Position numbers and translations under genes: made by a program. A stretch of 64,000 nucleotides of DNA from Varanus komodoensis. Lineage: Eukaryota > Chordata > Lepidosauria > Squamata > Varanidae. Location of the stretch: contig NW_025335268.1 in assembly GCF_004798865.1 (NCBI RefSeq), positions 119,488,235-119,552,234 of the forward strand, in the 5' to 3' direction. A model generated the notes under the pieces. The model did no database searches. It worked only from the letters and a program-made list of their open reading frames with translations, and was not told the origin of the DNA. Shown here one piece after another: positions 35,270 to 46,552 of this stretch. Positions within the stretch are counted from its first letter, which is position 1. Each line of letters starts with the position of its first letter.

Positions 35270-35767
35270 CCCCTTCAAATGGCAACACATATCCCATCAG
35301 CCCCTACAGCTGGAAATCAATCCCAGCATGAACAGTTCTTGCCTGCCCCTTCCTGCCTCCCCCCATTGACCCATGCATTCCCCTGGGTGTATTTTCAGGG
35401 GCGCACCACTTTTTCCTTGCTGCTCCACAAAGCCCTTAAATACTCATCAGGGTATTGTGGTGGCTCTGCAGGCACAACAGAGCAGCACAACTGCTAACTT
35501 CTGTCTCCATGCACAAGCACCCACCTACACATCTACACACCTCTCCCGCCCCCCTGCACATGTGTCTGATGTTCCTCCCATGTGCAGGACTCACACACAG
35601 CCAGGACCACCTCTTCCTGGCAGCCCAGTGCACAGAGGGCAGCAGTGTGGGCTGGTGCCAGGAACTGAGGAAGCACACCCTACCAGGAACACTTTCCCAA
35701 GGATGCCCATCTGGGGCTCTGCCCAGGAATCTCTGCCAGCAGGGGTGGGGGGGGGGACTTTTGGAGA
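35270..35767. other. GC- and CA-rich segment beside a CR1
   Basis: C- and CA-rich DNA with a run of G at 35,747-35,755. Long frames on both strands (up to 186 codons) come from this skewed composition and end in the CR1. Origin unknown. Confidence 0.4.
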
Positions 35768-37085
35768 GTCCACCTCCCATGGAAGCCCATTCCATACTCT
35801 AGAGGTCCTAACTGTCAGGAAGTACTCCCTGACATTCACCTTGAATCTTGGTTCCCTGAGCTTTGCTTCATTGGAATGCACCCTGTCCTCCACCGCACAG
35901 GAAAATGGTATGTTGCTAACAGGTCCCCCCTGAGTGTCCTCTTCTCAAGGCTGAAAAGACCCAGTTCCCTCAGTCTCTCCTCATATGGCTTACCCTGCAG
36001 ACCAGCTACTATCCTTGTGGTCCTTTACTGCACCGATTCCAACCTTGCTATATCCCTCTTTTAATGATGGGCCCAGAACTGAATAAAATATTCCAGCTGT
36101 GGGTACACCAGAGTTATATAGAGCAGCAATAATACCTCTCTTGCTCTAGAACCCATGTTTCTAGCTATGCATTCTAGGATGGCATTTGTCCTCTTGACCG
36201 CCGCATCACACTGCTGAGTCATGTTTAGCCTACAGTCGACCAGCACCCCGAGATCCTTTTCACAAGCGTTGTTCTTCAGCCACCTGTCCTCTAACTTGTC
36301 CTAATGACACCCATTCCTATACCTCATGTGCAAGACCTTGCATTTATCTGCATTGAATGCCATCCTGTTGTCCACAGCCCACTTCCATAGACTGTCCAGA
36401 TCCTTTTAGATCCAGACTACCTACTCTGTTGTATCCACTACCCCTATTTTAGTATCAGTTGCAAATTTTATCAGAATGACTTGTCACACTCTCTTCCCGC
36501 AGTCACTGATGAAAAGATTGAACAGGATCAGTCCCAGGACAGAGCCCAATTACAGTGTGATTCTACTTGCTCCTTCCTTGTCTTTAACCAGTAACTGATA
36601 TATAAGAGAACCTTTCTTTTATCCCATGACTGTTACCTCTGGCTCAAGAGTTTTTGGTGATATACTTAATGAAAAGTCTTTTGGACATCTAAGCAAACCA
36701 TATGTACCAGATCTCTCCTGTCATTACTGTTTACCTCAGTACCTTAGAATGCTTTCCCCAAAACATCAGTTCAGGCACAGGTATCCATCTGAAGCCTTCT
36801 ACAGTGAACAGATTAAAATAATTCATTCAGTTTCTCTGCAATTTCCTTATCCTTTTTAGTACTTTTGCCATCCTGTCAACTGTCTCCATAGATGGCTCCT
36901 TGCTTTTCATATATTTATTTTTCTACTGTTGGCACTGATGTTTGTGCCATGCTCCTCAAAATACTTTCTTTGGATTTCTTATTTTCTGCTTGCATTCCCT
37001 TTGTGCAAGTTTGTGCTCCTTTTAATTTGTAAATGCCATAGCACCATTCAAAGCACCAGGAAAAGAAAAGTCCCTTCTTACTATT
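35768..37085 (-). mobile_element. CR1 LINE, antisense, about 1.3 kb
   Basis: The plus strand gives the antisense CR1 series in order: GGAAGCCCATTCCATACTCT, AGGTCCTAACTGTCAGGAAG, TTGAATCTTGGTTCCCTGAG, CCTCAGTCTCTCCTCATATG, AGAACTGAATAAAATATTCC, GACCGCCGCATCACACTGCT, ACCCCGAGATCCTTTTCACA. These are followed by the antisense RT palm (ATTTTATCAGAATGACTTGT near 36,460) and an upstream segment ending GTGCAAGTTTGTGCTCCTTT near 37,020. The minus frame at 36,061-36,246 (CDAAVKRTNAILECIARNMG) is the CR1 ORF2 C-terminal block. Truncated at both ends, with stops and indels. Confidence 0.82.
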
Positions 37086-37344
37086 GTCATTGCTAAAATA
37101 GCTTCCAGTTACGAGAGTATGAAGGCTGAAAAAGAGCAATGATTCAAGCCTGTTATGCTCCTAATTATGCCACTGGGAGTGCAGTAGAGTTTGAATTTGG
37201 CAAAAAACCAAAACAAAAAAACCATTTCTTTTCTGAAGTTGACCAGAAAAATAGCTCAAGTTGCCAAGCCCAGTTCCAAAATAAAAGGGAATTCCAATTC
37301 TGCCTGGAAACATATCAGTAACTGGCAAAGCTGTTATAAAAAGG
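37086..37344. other. Unassigned sequence
   Basis: Short spacer between a CR1 and an L2-like fragment. Nothing recognised. Confidence 0.4.
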
Positions 37345-37530
37345 AAATCACATACTCCCTGTAACCAGTCCTGATCAATAGTCCGGCTGCAATATGCTAG
37401 ACGAGTTCAAGTACTGTTTGAAGGCTTCTCCACATAGACTCTATTAAAGTAGTCCAAACAGGATGTAACTAAAGCATGTATCACTATGACCAGTGAAGAC
37501 ATCTCAAGGAATCTCAAGGAATAGGTACAT
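37345..37530 (-). mobile_element. L2-like LINE fragment, antisense
   Basis: Words GGCTGCAATATGCTAGACGA, CACATAGACTCTATTAAAGT and AGTCCAAACAGGATGTAACT lie in the order of the antisense RT C-terminal region. A local tandem duplication of TCTCAAGGAA occurs at 37,502-37,521. Confidence 0.55.
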
Positions 37531-38582
37531 TACATTATCGAACTGTATTAGCTCTCTGAACACACAGTCTTGTAACCCATTATTACAGGGCAATAATTCC
37601 CCTGAAGATTGGTAGACCATTTTTTAAATTAATAATTTCATTTATAAACACCTGTAAGAGAACTCTGTTGTTACTAACTAGACCTTTCACTTGGTATCCT
37701 TTTCTTTGCAATCATGTGAGACTGTGGATTTTGCCTTGTGTGTAGTAGAGATCCTCCTCCTCCTCTATACCACCCATAGCCTAAACTCTCTGGACAGTCT
37801 ACAACAATAATCATATAATGTCTGAAATATTTCTTTACTTTCTAACATTTTCATACCTGGCTGAAAATACTTAAGCTGCTCTTGATGCTGGGAGATCAAA
37901 TGAACTGCTTTCAATTCTCTAGTGTCTGTATTGTTTATACAGAGTATATAAGTACTACCCTTCAGTTGGCAGATTATCACTTGAGGATGTACAGCAGAAC
38001 CATCAGGACTGGCAGTACACACTGGCAGAGTTGGGCATCAATCAGACACTTAATCTATTAAGACATTCAATCGCAAAAGCAATAGTGTTCACCTCAGCTT
38101 TCACCTGGTAGAGGATCCAGTCTGCTTAAGGGAATTACACACTGCTTCAGACTTGGTCAGGCTGAGCCTCATACTAAGTGAAATTACTCCTGAGTACCAT
38201 GTAATAATGCAGAAGATTCTGGGTTGTTCCATCCATATACTCTGCACCAAAAGATAAGGGGCCCTCCTACAAAAGTTGTCTGAGCTTCCCCACTCAAAGT
38301 TGAAGCTGGCCTTGGAGGCCACTACAAAGAGCCTAAATGCATTTTTCTTGTGTGACCACACACCTGGATGTGACCTTGAACTTATCAGTCACAACACCTG
38401 CAAAACAACAATGCAAGGTAGACCACCATGAAAATTCTTAAAATATGTACTGCAGTTACTGAACTGGAATTGTGCGCATGATTGATGTTCCTTCTGAACA
38501 TGTTCTAAATCTAACTTTAGTACCCAGATCCCAGGATAAAAAAAAATAATTGTCTTCTCAGGAGAAACAAAAAAAGCAGGAG
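37531..38582. other. Unassigned; possible L2-type tail near 37,755-37,830
   Basis: TATACCACCCATAGCCTAAA and CTCTCTGGACAGTCTACAAC at 37,770-37,805 resemble the inverted 3' end of the L2-like family (TATACTGCCCAATAGC). The rest to 38,580 is unrecognised, though TTGGTCAGGCTGAGCCTCAT near 38,154 has a repeat-like look. Confidence 0.35.
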
Positions 38583-38818
38583 TGGAGGGTATAGATTTGT
38601 TTATTAATTATATTTACAACTTGGCTTCCAAGGAACTTAGGTTGGCTTACATCATTCTCCTCCTCCTTTCAAGTTTATCTTCACAGTAACAAACCTGAAA
38701 GATAGGCTGGGTTGAAAATCTGTGACTGGCCAAAAGTCACCCAGTGAGCTTCAAGGCTGAATGGGGACTAGAACCCAAATATCTTGAGTCCTGCACTTTT
38801 AACTACTACACAAATCAA
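38583..38818 (-). mobile_element. tRNA-derived CORE/MIR-like SINE, antisense
   Basis: On the plus strand: TTGGCTTCCAAGGAACTTAG, then GGCTTACATCATTCTCCTCC, TTCACAGTAACAAACCTGAA, GGCTGGGTTGAAAATCTGTG, CCAAAAGTCACCCAGTGAGC and GGGGACTAGAACCCAAATAT, ending TTTTAACTACTACACAA. Read on the minus strand this is a tRNA-like head (GTAGTAGTTAAAAGTG, decayed B box GGGTTCTAGTCC), then the CORE-like segment around GGGTGACTTTTGGCCAGTC, then a tail. This order matches a common squamate SINE of the MIR/CORE type. Moderately diverged. Confidence 0.75.
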
Positions 38819-39837
38819 AACATGTAATGTTGTCAAAAAATTGAAGTCTTCCATTATTTATTGTAAGCCACAACCGAGAAACATTTGGTTTGTTCAGAAG
38901 TTAGAATAAATTAGGGGACTGTAACTATGCTCTTTAAAACTCTTTAGAAAAGACTGTTTGAATGTTTAGGATCTCTCACTAACCTCTAGTTTGAAACGTG
39001 ATCTCTACTCATAGTAGTATCCTTACATTTGCATATTCTATATAGAAATAATTTGACGAGGGGCTGATAAGACTAGAAATGTAATGGATATTTACCTTTG
39101 AAAACCAAAAGTCACTGGATGGCTCTATTTACAGTGGACAGGAAATGATTTATTTCTTGAAGCCCATTAAACCTGTTTCCATCCTTCCTCATCCCCCTCA
39201 AATTCCATAAACACAGATTAGAAAACACAACGTGATTTTGTTGGAGAGCTGCTGAGAAAAGGGTTCAGCATGACTGGTATTAACCGTGCTGATCTTAGAC
39301 TTTCTATTTATATCTAAGATAATTGGTAAGTAGAAATATTTGCATTGCTAATTTTATTCTGTTAAGAACAAACACAGGGTCTCCATTATACATTTTAATA
39401 GCTGCACTTAAGTTGCTGCCCTCTTCCTTCTCTTTCTTATTGAGAATTTCCTCTCCTCGATTTAATAAGTTCCTAAGCAAAGGACTCACTGTGTAATTGC
39501 TCCACTATGACAGAGTTTGGTGCAACAACATAAAAAGTTGACATTACCTATTGTAACCAAAGTAAGAAAACAAGGCACTCTAAGGATGTCAAAGGAAACT
39601 GTGAAAACAACAACTGTTTAAAAACAGATAAGGACATTAAAAATTCCTTCCTGATTCCTTAGTAAAAATTAATGCAAATACCACAAAATGTTTCCACTGC
39701 AGATAATATACAAATGATAATGAAATTTGGGTCAAGATACACTTTATCATTTTAAAAATATAGCTAAAAATTATGGGCTGTTGTACTTCAGAATAAGCAC
39801 ACTGCTCCCAATCCTAGTTGGAGAGGAGAAGAAGGTG
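38819..39837. other. Unassigned, possibly conserved non-coding sequence
   Basis: No repeat recognised over about 1 kb. Balanced composition with words such as TTTGCATATTC, TAATGGATATTTAC and TTGCATTGCTAATTTTATTC makes 38,930-39,370 a reasonable conserved non-coding candidate. Confidence 0.4.
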
Positions 39838-40062
39838 GTTGTTGTTAGTCGCGAAGTCGTGTCCGACCCATCACGACCCCATGGACAACATTCCTCCAGG
39901 CCTTCCTGTCCTCCACCAGCCCCTGGAGTCCACTCAAGCTCACACCAACTGCTTCAATGACTCCATCTAGTCACCTCATTCTCTGCCGTCCCCTTCTTCT
40001 TTTGCCATCTATTGTTCCCAGCATTAGGCTCTTCTCTAGGGAGTCTTTCCTTCTCAAGAAGG
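39838..40062 (-). mobile_element. BovB (RTE) LINE 3' end, antisense
   Basis: Starts GTTGTTGTTAGTCGCGAAGT, then CGTGTCCGACCCATCACGAC and CCCATGGACAACATTCCTCC, the inverse of the BovB end (GGGGTCG...AGTCGGACACGACT). It continues CCTTCCTGTCCTCCACCAGC, CGTCCCCTTCTTCTTTTGCC and GAGTCTTTCCTTCTCAAGAA. It is 5'-truncated at about 225 bp. The end shares AGTCGGACACGACT with the tail of the SINE at 19.96 kb. Confidence 0.82.
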
Positions 40063-41387
40063 TTAGCGGTCTTCAATCCTCCTCACCCTGCTGTTGTCCT
40101 GATCTGGATCAGAGGGTGCAGACATTGGCCATACTATGGGTCTGTGCCCACCTCTTTCCTCCCTCAGTTATCCTGCAATTATCCAGAAGACTCAATGAGA
40201 GCAGTGAGGCTTCCCTCCCTCCCTGCTGCAATCATAATCTGTTTTCCCTTTGACCTGACTTTATTTCACTTTTTTCCTTGTGATGTTGAAAACTTGATTG
40301 TCAAGCTGGCTTTCGTGATTCCAATTTGCCCATCTCAGAGCAGTGCTACAAAGGTGTGTCAGCAGCTCACTGGATTGATTTCCCATCATGGATAATATTT
40401 ATTTTTACCCATATTAATTTTGCAAATATTTGCAAAGACTACTTAAAAATGTTATTGCTGCCAGTGATGAACAGTATAGAACTGCAGTTATGAGTCAGTG
40501 GCAAAAGGGAACTGACAGTGGCTAATGTATGTGTGGGGAGAGGGTTCTGCTGTCAAAAACCAGCAAGCACCCACCTTGTCATTGCGTCCCAGGGAGCAGG
40601 AAAGTAGGTCTATTTGTGCCATGCCTTTCTGAAGTATTTGCCACCTGTTAAACTGAGTTGTCAGATGCTGGAAAGAGAATTTCCTGTGAAAAGGGGGGCT
40701 GCAACCACCCCTTTTGAAGGGATATCCCTGTGGGGGTTTTTTTTTGGGGGGGGAGCCCATGTTTTCCTAGTGTTCTCTAAATTTTGGCATGCTCCCAAAA
40801 TACTGGCAACTCGTGAACATGTAAAATTACCAGGGATTCCCTCTGAGGGAGTGCAATTGCTTCCACCCACCCTGGGGAAACTCCACCAATTTTTCAAGTT
40901 TGGTGGGGAGGGGAGAGCGCCAAAATGAAAGGAACATTGAAGAGAAATGAGCTTTCCCCCAAATTCCTGATGTTCATGCCTCTAAGGATTTTTTTAGCCT
41001 TTCCCCCTTTACACCCCAGCCTCTGTCCCTGCCAAAAAGCTGGGGACATACTGGGCATTATCAGTCCTTTAAATTTCAAAATTTGCATAGGGCTGTGCCT
41101 TAAATGAAGTTCATAGTTCAGTTTTTGCAAGCAGATGGATCCTTGAAAAGATTACAGAGTTTACTCTAAGGCATATTTCAAAGTGTAGAGACTTGCCACA
41201 TCAAAGCTGTATCATAATTATTCTTATTGTTATGGGCATTTTAATTTCAAGAAAAATATACACCAAAGAAAGGAATTATTAAATTTTAGCCAATGGTTCC
41301 ATGCACACATAGCAATAAGCTTTGGCCTGGTCTGTTATGATTGAAAAGCATGCTGGTACACCGTTCATTTACTCCTGCTTTGCTCTT
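40063..41387. other. Unassigned sequence with G/C runs near 40.7 kb
   Basis: No gene or repeat identified. The stretch 40,680-40,960 has runs of G, T and C (including GGGGGTTTTTTTTTGGGGGGGG near 40,732-40,755, cited by position only as a composition oddity). Frames of up to 127 codons have no domain. Confidence 0.4.
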
Positions 41388-43085
41388 AAGAGCATAAGAA
41401 CATAAGAAAAGATTTGTTGGATAAGACCAAAGGTTCATCTAGTCTAGCACTCTGTCTACATAGAGGCAAACCAGCTGCCCGTAGCATCCATCAAGCAGGA
41501 TGATTGCAAGACCTCCCCCTGGCCAAGCTCCTCAGCACTTGGTGCATGCAGGCATGCCACCTCTGGTAAAGGAGAAAGCACACAGTCAACAAGGCCAGCA
41601 ACCACTGACAGCCTCCTCCCTCATGAATCTGTCCAATCCCCTTTTAAAGCCATCAAGACTGGTGGCCATCATCATTTCCACTGGCAGCAAATCTTATAGT
41701 TTAACTATATGCTGTGTGAAGAAGTAATTCCTTTATTCTGTCCTAAACCTCCACTAATCAGCTTTGTGGGATTGACTGGGCTTGAGTGTTATGCAAGGGA
41801 GAGAAAAATGTTTCCCTGTCTACTTTCTCCACACCATGCATTATTTCAAACATCTCTATCACGTCTCTCTTTACTTGCCTTTTTTCTAAGACAAACAGTC
41901 CTAGTTGTTGCAACTGCTCCTCTCAGGGGAACTGCTTCAACCCCTTCATGGTTTTTGTTGCCTTTTCTGTACTTTTTCCAATTCAACAATATCCTTTTTC
42001 AGGCAAGGCAACCAGAACTGAACACAATATTCCAAGTGTGCTCACACCAGAGATTTGTATAAGGGAAGTAAGATTTTGGCAGTTCTATTTCCTATTCTGT
42101 TCCTAATTGTGCCCAGCATGGAGTTTGTCTTCCTCACAGCATCTAAACAATGAGCTGAAAATTTCATTGAGTTGTTCACCACTACCCCAAGTTTGCTTCT
42201 TTGTTCAGTCACTAATAGTTCAGATCCTATTACCAAACTGATGTTGGATTCTTTTTGTCCCAACATGTGTTACTCTACATTTGCTTATATTGAACTGCAT
42301 TTGCCATTTTGATGCCCATTTTACCAGCTTGGAGAGATCCCTTTGGAGCGTCTCACAATCCCTTTTGGCATTAACCACCCTAAAAATTTTAGTGGCATCA
42401 GCAAACTTGGCCACTTCACTATTTATTCTTAATTCCAGATCATTTATGAATAGGTTTAAAACACACTGGTCCTAATAGAGAACACTGTGGTACTCCACTG
42501 GTGACATCTCTCAATTGTGAGAAATTGCCATTTATTCCCACCCTTTGTCTTCTTAACCAGTTAGTGATCCATAAGAGGACCTTCCACCCTTTTATTCCAT
42601 GACTGTTTAGTCTTCTCAGGAAGCTTTGGTGAGGTACTTTGGATCACCCCTGTCTACGAGCTCATTGGCACTCTCAAAGAACTCCAATAAGTTATGAGAT
42701 AAAACTTCCTCTTGTGGAAGCCATGCTGATTTTTTTTTTTCCACAACAAGGCTTATCCCTCTGTGTGCTTACTGATTCTATCTTCAATAATGCTTTCAAA
42801 AAGTTTACACAGAAGAAAAGTTAAGATAACTGGCCTGTATATATTTGTATTTTACTGTATATATTTTAAAATGTTATTTTAATTTTTTGTTGTAAGCCGC
42901 CCCGAGGCTTTGGCGAATGGGGCGGCATAAAAATGTTTAAATAAATAAATAAATAAATAAATAAATGCCCAGATCCTCTCTGGATCCTTTTTAAGAAATT
43001 ACTGTTACACTGGTCATTGTCCAATCCTCTGGTACTGGAGCTAATCTGGAGAACATGTCTTCTTTGCCGAGCAAGTGAGCATAAC
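41388..43085 (-). mobile_element. CR1 LINE, antisense, about 1.6 kb, split by an L2-type tail
   Basis: The 3' end is at the left: GAGCATAAGAACATAAGAAA (inverted CR1 tail octamers). It continues GGTTCATCTAGTCTAGCACT, CCCCTTTTAAAGCCATCAAG, TTAACTATATGCTGTGTGAA, GAACTGAACACAATATTCCA, GAGATTTGTATAAGGGAAGT and GGAGAGATCCCTTTGGAGCG, then the upstream ORF2 part to about 43,080. Minus frames 42,042-42,266 (MLGTIRNRIGNRTAKILLPL) and 42,220-42,414 (LVKWASKWQMQFNISKC) are clear CR1 RT C-terminal blocks. The frames are interrupted, the 5' end is missing, and a tail insertion lies at 42,838-42,965. Confidence 0.9.
42838..42965 (+). mobile_element. L2-type/SINE 3' tail inserted in CR1
   Basis: TTTGTTGTAAGCCGCCCCGA, then GGGGCGGCATAAAAATGTTT and (AAAT)n at 42,940-42,965. 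CR1 text breaks before it (AACTGGCCTG) and resumes after it (CCCAGATCCTCTCTGG), so this tail is the younger insertion. Confidence 0.75.
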
Positions 43086-44039
43086 AAACCAAGCAAGAAT
43101 GGATTTTTTTCTGTGACATCTGGACTTGAGCTTCTGGTTCCATTTTAGGTTAAATGCACTTTAACCCTAAATTGTGATAATCTTTACTATTTTGAAAGAA
43201 GTCAACTTTCTAATCCATAATTAAGATTAAACACAGATGGAGTTGGACAACACAACAAGCTGTGGTCAATAAAAAATGGAAGCAAAATCTTCTGAATTTT
43301 TCCTCACAATTAAAAACTATGAAATAAAGTTGCAAGGCAAAAACAATTCAAAGGAAGATGCAAGAAGGCTTTGAGAACTTATTGGTAAGAAAGATTTGTA
43401 AGGATGTGGGTGTCAGCTGGCTTTTAAAACAATATTTTCTGCCAGGAAACAAGTTTTTGTAGGTTGAAGTACAGCAAAATATCTTAAATACCACAATACT
43501 GTCCTTGCCCTAAACAGTCAACAGCATGACTCCTTTCTTATATTTTGCACTTAAATGGAAACAAGGTTTTCCCCCGTGTCCAACCACTGGAAAAAATCTA
43601 AAATATTTCTGCCACTACATGTATTTGAAAAATACTGTATTTCAGATTCTAAGATATTCTCCTACCTGATGCCTTTCCTTCCAGAGTCAGGGAGCCAGTG
43701 TTAGCAATTATAATATAAAAAAGAAATTTTTGCTTCAAAACAATATAAGGTTTATATTCCTAACACAGAAAAACAAGTCCAGAGTGTGCATCCAAATCAG
43801 AAGACAAGGCTTACCTGCATTTTTCCCCCGACACTGAGTATGAAAGAGAAGTAAAAACAACTTTGCTACAGTGATAAAAATCCTAAACTGCACAGAGCAA
43901 TCAGAGCTGTAAGCTTTGTTTTCCTCAATGGGGGAAAAATACATAAGGACAGCAACCTCTCAGGTGCAGATTTTGTATTATGAACATGCATAATCTCTGT
44001 GTACGTCCAGAAGTGAGAAAGAGGCCCAATTTATATTAA
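43086..44039. other. Unassigned sequence
   Basis: Nothing recognised. Confidence 0.45.
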
Positions 44040-44352
44040 TAAGCTATGGTAGCTTCAACAAGGCATAGTGGCTTGTTGTGAGCTGTGGTACATACTGGGC
44101 ATAGTTTGCAGAATCACTGCTCAGCCATAGCCTATTGTTAATTGAAATCCAGGCAGTATGGTTTAGTGGAGAAATAAACAACTCTCAAATATTTTTACAG
44201 CACTCCATGGGTTCTTCATGCACTGTTAACTTTCTAACAAACCAGGTCACTCACAATACAATAAACTGTGGCCGGGTGATTATGCCTGGCATGTGCTACT
44301 GCTCACAACAAGCCATGGTGGCTTGTTTTGATCATGCAAACCTATGGTGGCA
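44040..44352. mobile_element. MITE with long inverted ends (CATGG/TTGTTGTGAGC family)
   Basis: The left arm has GGCATAGTGGCTTGTTGTGA then GCTGTGGTACATACTGGGC. The right arm, inverted, has AGCCACCATGGCTTGTTGTG then AGCAGTAGCACATGCCAGGC. The arms match over about 55 bp. The interior is AT-rich and non-coding. This is the clearest member of the family. No target duplication was identified. Confidence 0.6.
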
Positions 44353-44961
44353 TTTTTTTAAAACCACTACTGTTAAGTATGAAATGAATACAGATCTTGT
44401 ACACATGTTATATACAAGAAAATGATTCTTAGGCTTTGTCTTGCCACATACTTTGTTTCAGTTTTTCAACTGAATACAGCTGAATTTGCTATCTATACCT
44501 GAAAATCAGTCTTCTATGTAACTGCCCACTAAGTTCTCATTAGATGTCTTTCTTGTGGTTTCTCCATTGTCAGAAATGGGGCAGGTCGCCCTGGGGTGTG
44601 GGGTTTTCCATTCTTCCATATCATGAGTGGACTTTTCCTCATGGGAGGCTTGCCTGGTACTTACCCTAATGTCTTCCTAGGCCTTAGGGAAATCACTTAT
44701 TTTCTCAGGTTTTTAAGTTCTTGTGCATTTTTGTTTCTTTCTATGATTCTTTTCAGCACCACTTTTTTTACTGTGTTGTGTTTTTATCAGTTATATTAAC
44801 CCACCTTGGACATTTCCAACTGAAAGGCAATACAGATATACAACTAAATGATTGAAGGTAGAGGAACTCTACCCAACAGGAACCGTGTTTACTATTTGAA
44901 ACGGAATGTCAATTCCTTTGCTCACTAATTTACCTTCCTAACAGCTAAATTATGGATTGCC
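44353..44961. other. Unassigned, with an L2-type 3' tail at 44,765-44,850
   Basis: TTATATTAACCCACCTTGGA, then AACTGAAAGGCAATACAGAT and ATACAACTAAATGA match the common squamate 3' end pattern (CACCTTGGGC...AAAGGCGGTATATAAATA). The rest is unrecognised. Confidence 0.4.
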
Positions 44962-45080
44962 AACCTGCTGTCTTCCAGAAGTTTTGGACTACTGCTGTCA
45001 TCAGCTGGCATGGTCAATGTTTAAAATTATGGGAGCTGTTGTCTAGAACATTTGGAGTGCACTAGGTTCCATGCCCTTGA
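44962..45080. repeat. Fold-back element copy 1 (GGACTACAA...TTGTAGTCC family)
   Basis: The left half has CCTGCTGTCTTCCAGAAGTT then TTGGACTACTGCTGTCATCA. The right half has TTATGGGAGCTGTTGTCTAG then AACATTTGGAGTGCACTAGG. The halves are inverted copies of one arm. More diverged than the copies at 54.34 and 56.99 kb. Confidence 0.6.
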
Positions 45081-45469
45081 TCCAAAATTAGGAGGAACTG
45101 TAGTAAACAGATCTCTTTGACTATGTTCCATCCCTTCAGAATACCACAATCTTCTGGCGTTAAGGATACTTGCAGTAATCATACAATACTCTTTGCAGCA
45201 TGGACCAACTTTTTGTGCAAGCTCTTTAAACTCATACCCTATAATCCTAGCTCAGAACAAGTTCCCATCCCACTCTGTCTTTGCTTTCTTAGCAGTTAAT
45301 CAGTCACTCGTGCAGCGAAGAACACAACAGCAAATTCAGTATTCGACCACTAAAACTTTACTAAGCACCTCAGTTTTTGCCTAATGAACACATAATGAAC
45401 ACACAAGTTCATGAGAACATTGCTGATGAACTTGGATAATTTCACTGATTCCAGCCAAGAGATTTGTTT
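45081..45469. other. Unassigned sequence
   Basis: Nothing recognised. Confidence 0.45.
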
Positions 45470-45615
45470 ATTTAAAACATTTATATGCCGTTCTTTACAA
45501 CAATGTCTCAGGGTAGCTTACAACATTAAAATCAAATAAGAATCAAACAGTCCATAAACAATAAAAATAAGAAGTGATAAATATTAATAAAAATACAAAC
45601 AGATAAAATTAGATA
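45470..45615 (-). mobile_element. LINE/SINE 3' tail, antisense
   Basis: TTATTTAAAACATTTATATG, then CCGTTCTTTACAACAATGTC, GGTAGCTTACAACATTAAAA and an AT-rich AATAAAAATA stretch. This is the inverted form of the squamate 3' end (GTAAGC...GGCATATAAATG). Class uncertain (L2-like or SINE). Confidence 0.5.
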
Positions 45616-46429
45616 AAAGAAGCGACTATATTGAGAGGGCCTGTTTCAAAAAGAGACTCTGTCAATCAAAAAATTCATCTACTTAGTCCTTGCCACTAAG
45701 AACGTACTAAAACAATCAACTGACCAAGTGGGAAAGAACTTGCTACTTTATCAGATTACTGTGTACTACCACCAATAATTTGTGGAATCATTAGTGGAAA
45801 ACACTCCTCCTGAGAATGCCTTATAGGCAAGCAACTTTTTATTCGTGTCATCAAAGACACTGCAATACAGTACAACATATCATTCAGCATGAACAAACAA
45901 AAGAGTGGATATTAGAGTATCAACAATCATAATGAGGTACCTAAATGACAGCTTTCTGAGCCAGGAAAACACGTGAGGGGGGAGAGTGACAACAGTCCAG
46001 ACCCCCCACCCCCTCATATTAGGCAAGGGAGTCAAGCCCTTTTAGAGATGGTCAGGAAAAAGCTTAACAAATTCCAAGTGCTTTTGGAATCAAAGACAAT
46101 TGATAAAGAAGGCAACTCTAGGACCCAACAACTGAGTACAATTTGCCTAGCTGTAGAGGGAGAAAGTAATCTGATAGCTAATGTGCAGAGTGAGACTATG
46201 ATGGCTAAGAAAGGATTCTTGCTCCTGTATTAACACAGACCATATCGTATAAAATGAAGAGATGGGACAGCAGGGGCATTACATCAGCTCTGCTGAAAGA
46301 CCAGTTCTAACCATTTCCAGTTGGCCATTAAGAGAACTATCACTTAATTTTTTGAATTAGTGCCCAAGTTTGCCCTCCTTACCACTTCTTTGCTCCATCT
46401 TCTTTTCTCTATTTCTGTTGTTTATTTTA
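45616..46429. other. Unassigned sequence
   Basis: No repeat or exon recognised. The 86-codon frame at 45,973-46,233 has no domain. Confidence 0.4.
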
Positions 46430-46552
46430 GATTGTGGGCCTGCGGGAAGAAACTGTCTTGTTTTTATTTATTATATGTACATCACTTTGGGAACTATTTC
46501 ACCTAAAAAGGAGGGGGAAATGCTATAAATAAATAACAAATAAATATCTTAA
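46430..46552 (+). mobile_element. LINE/SINE 3' tail
   Basis: GATTGTGGGCCTGCGGGAAG, then AAACTGTCTTGTTTTTATTT, ACATCACTTTGGGAACTATT and GCTATAAATAAATAACAAAT. This matches the common squamate tail (TTGTAAGCCTGCGGGCAGGG...GCTATATAAATAAATA). About 120 bp, 5'-truncated. Confidence 0.55.

Noticed and set aside
35373-35933. 186-codon plus-strand frame and 115-119 codon frames around it
   Set aside because: They come from CA/GC-rich sequence and continue into the antisense strand of a CR1, so they are shadows.
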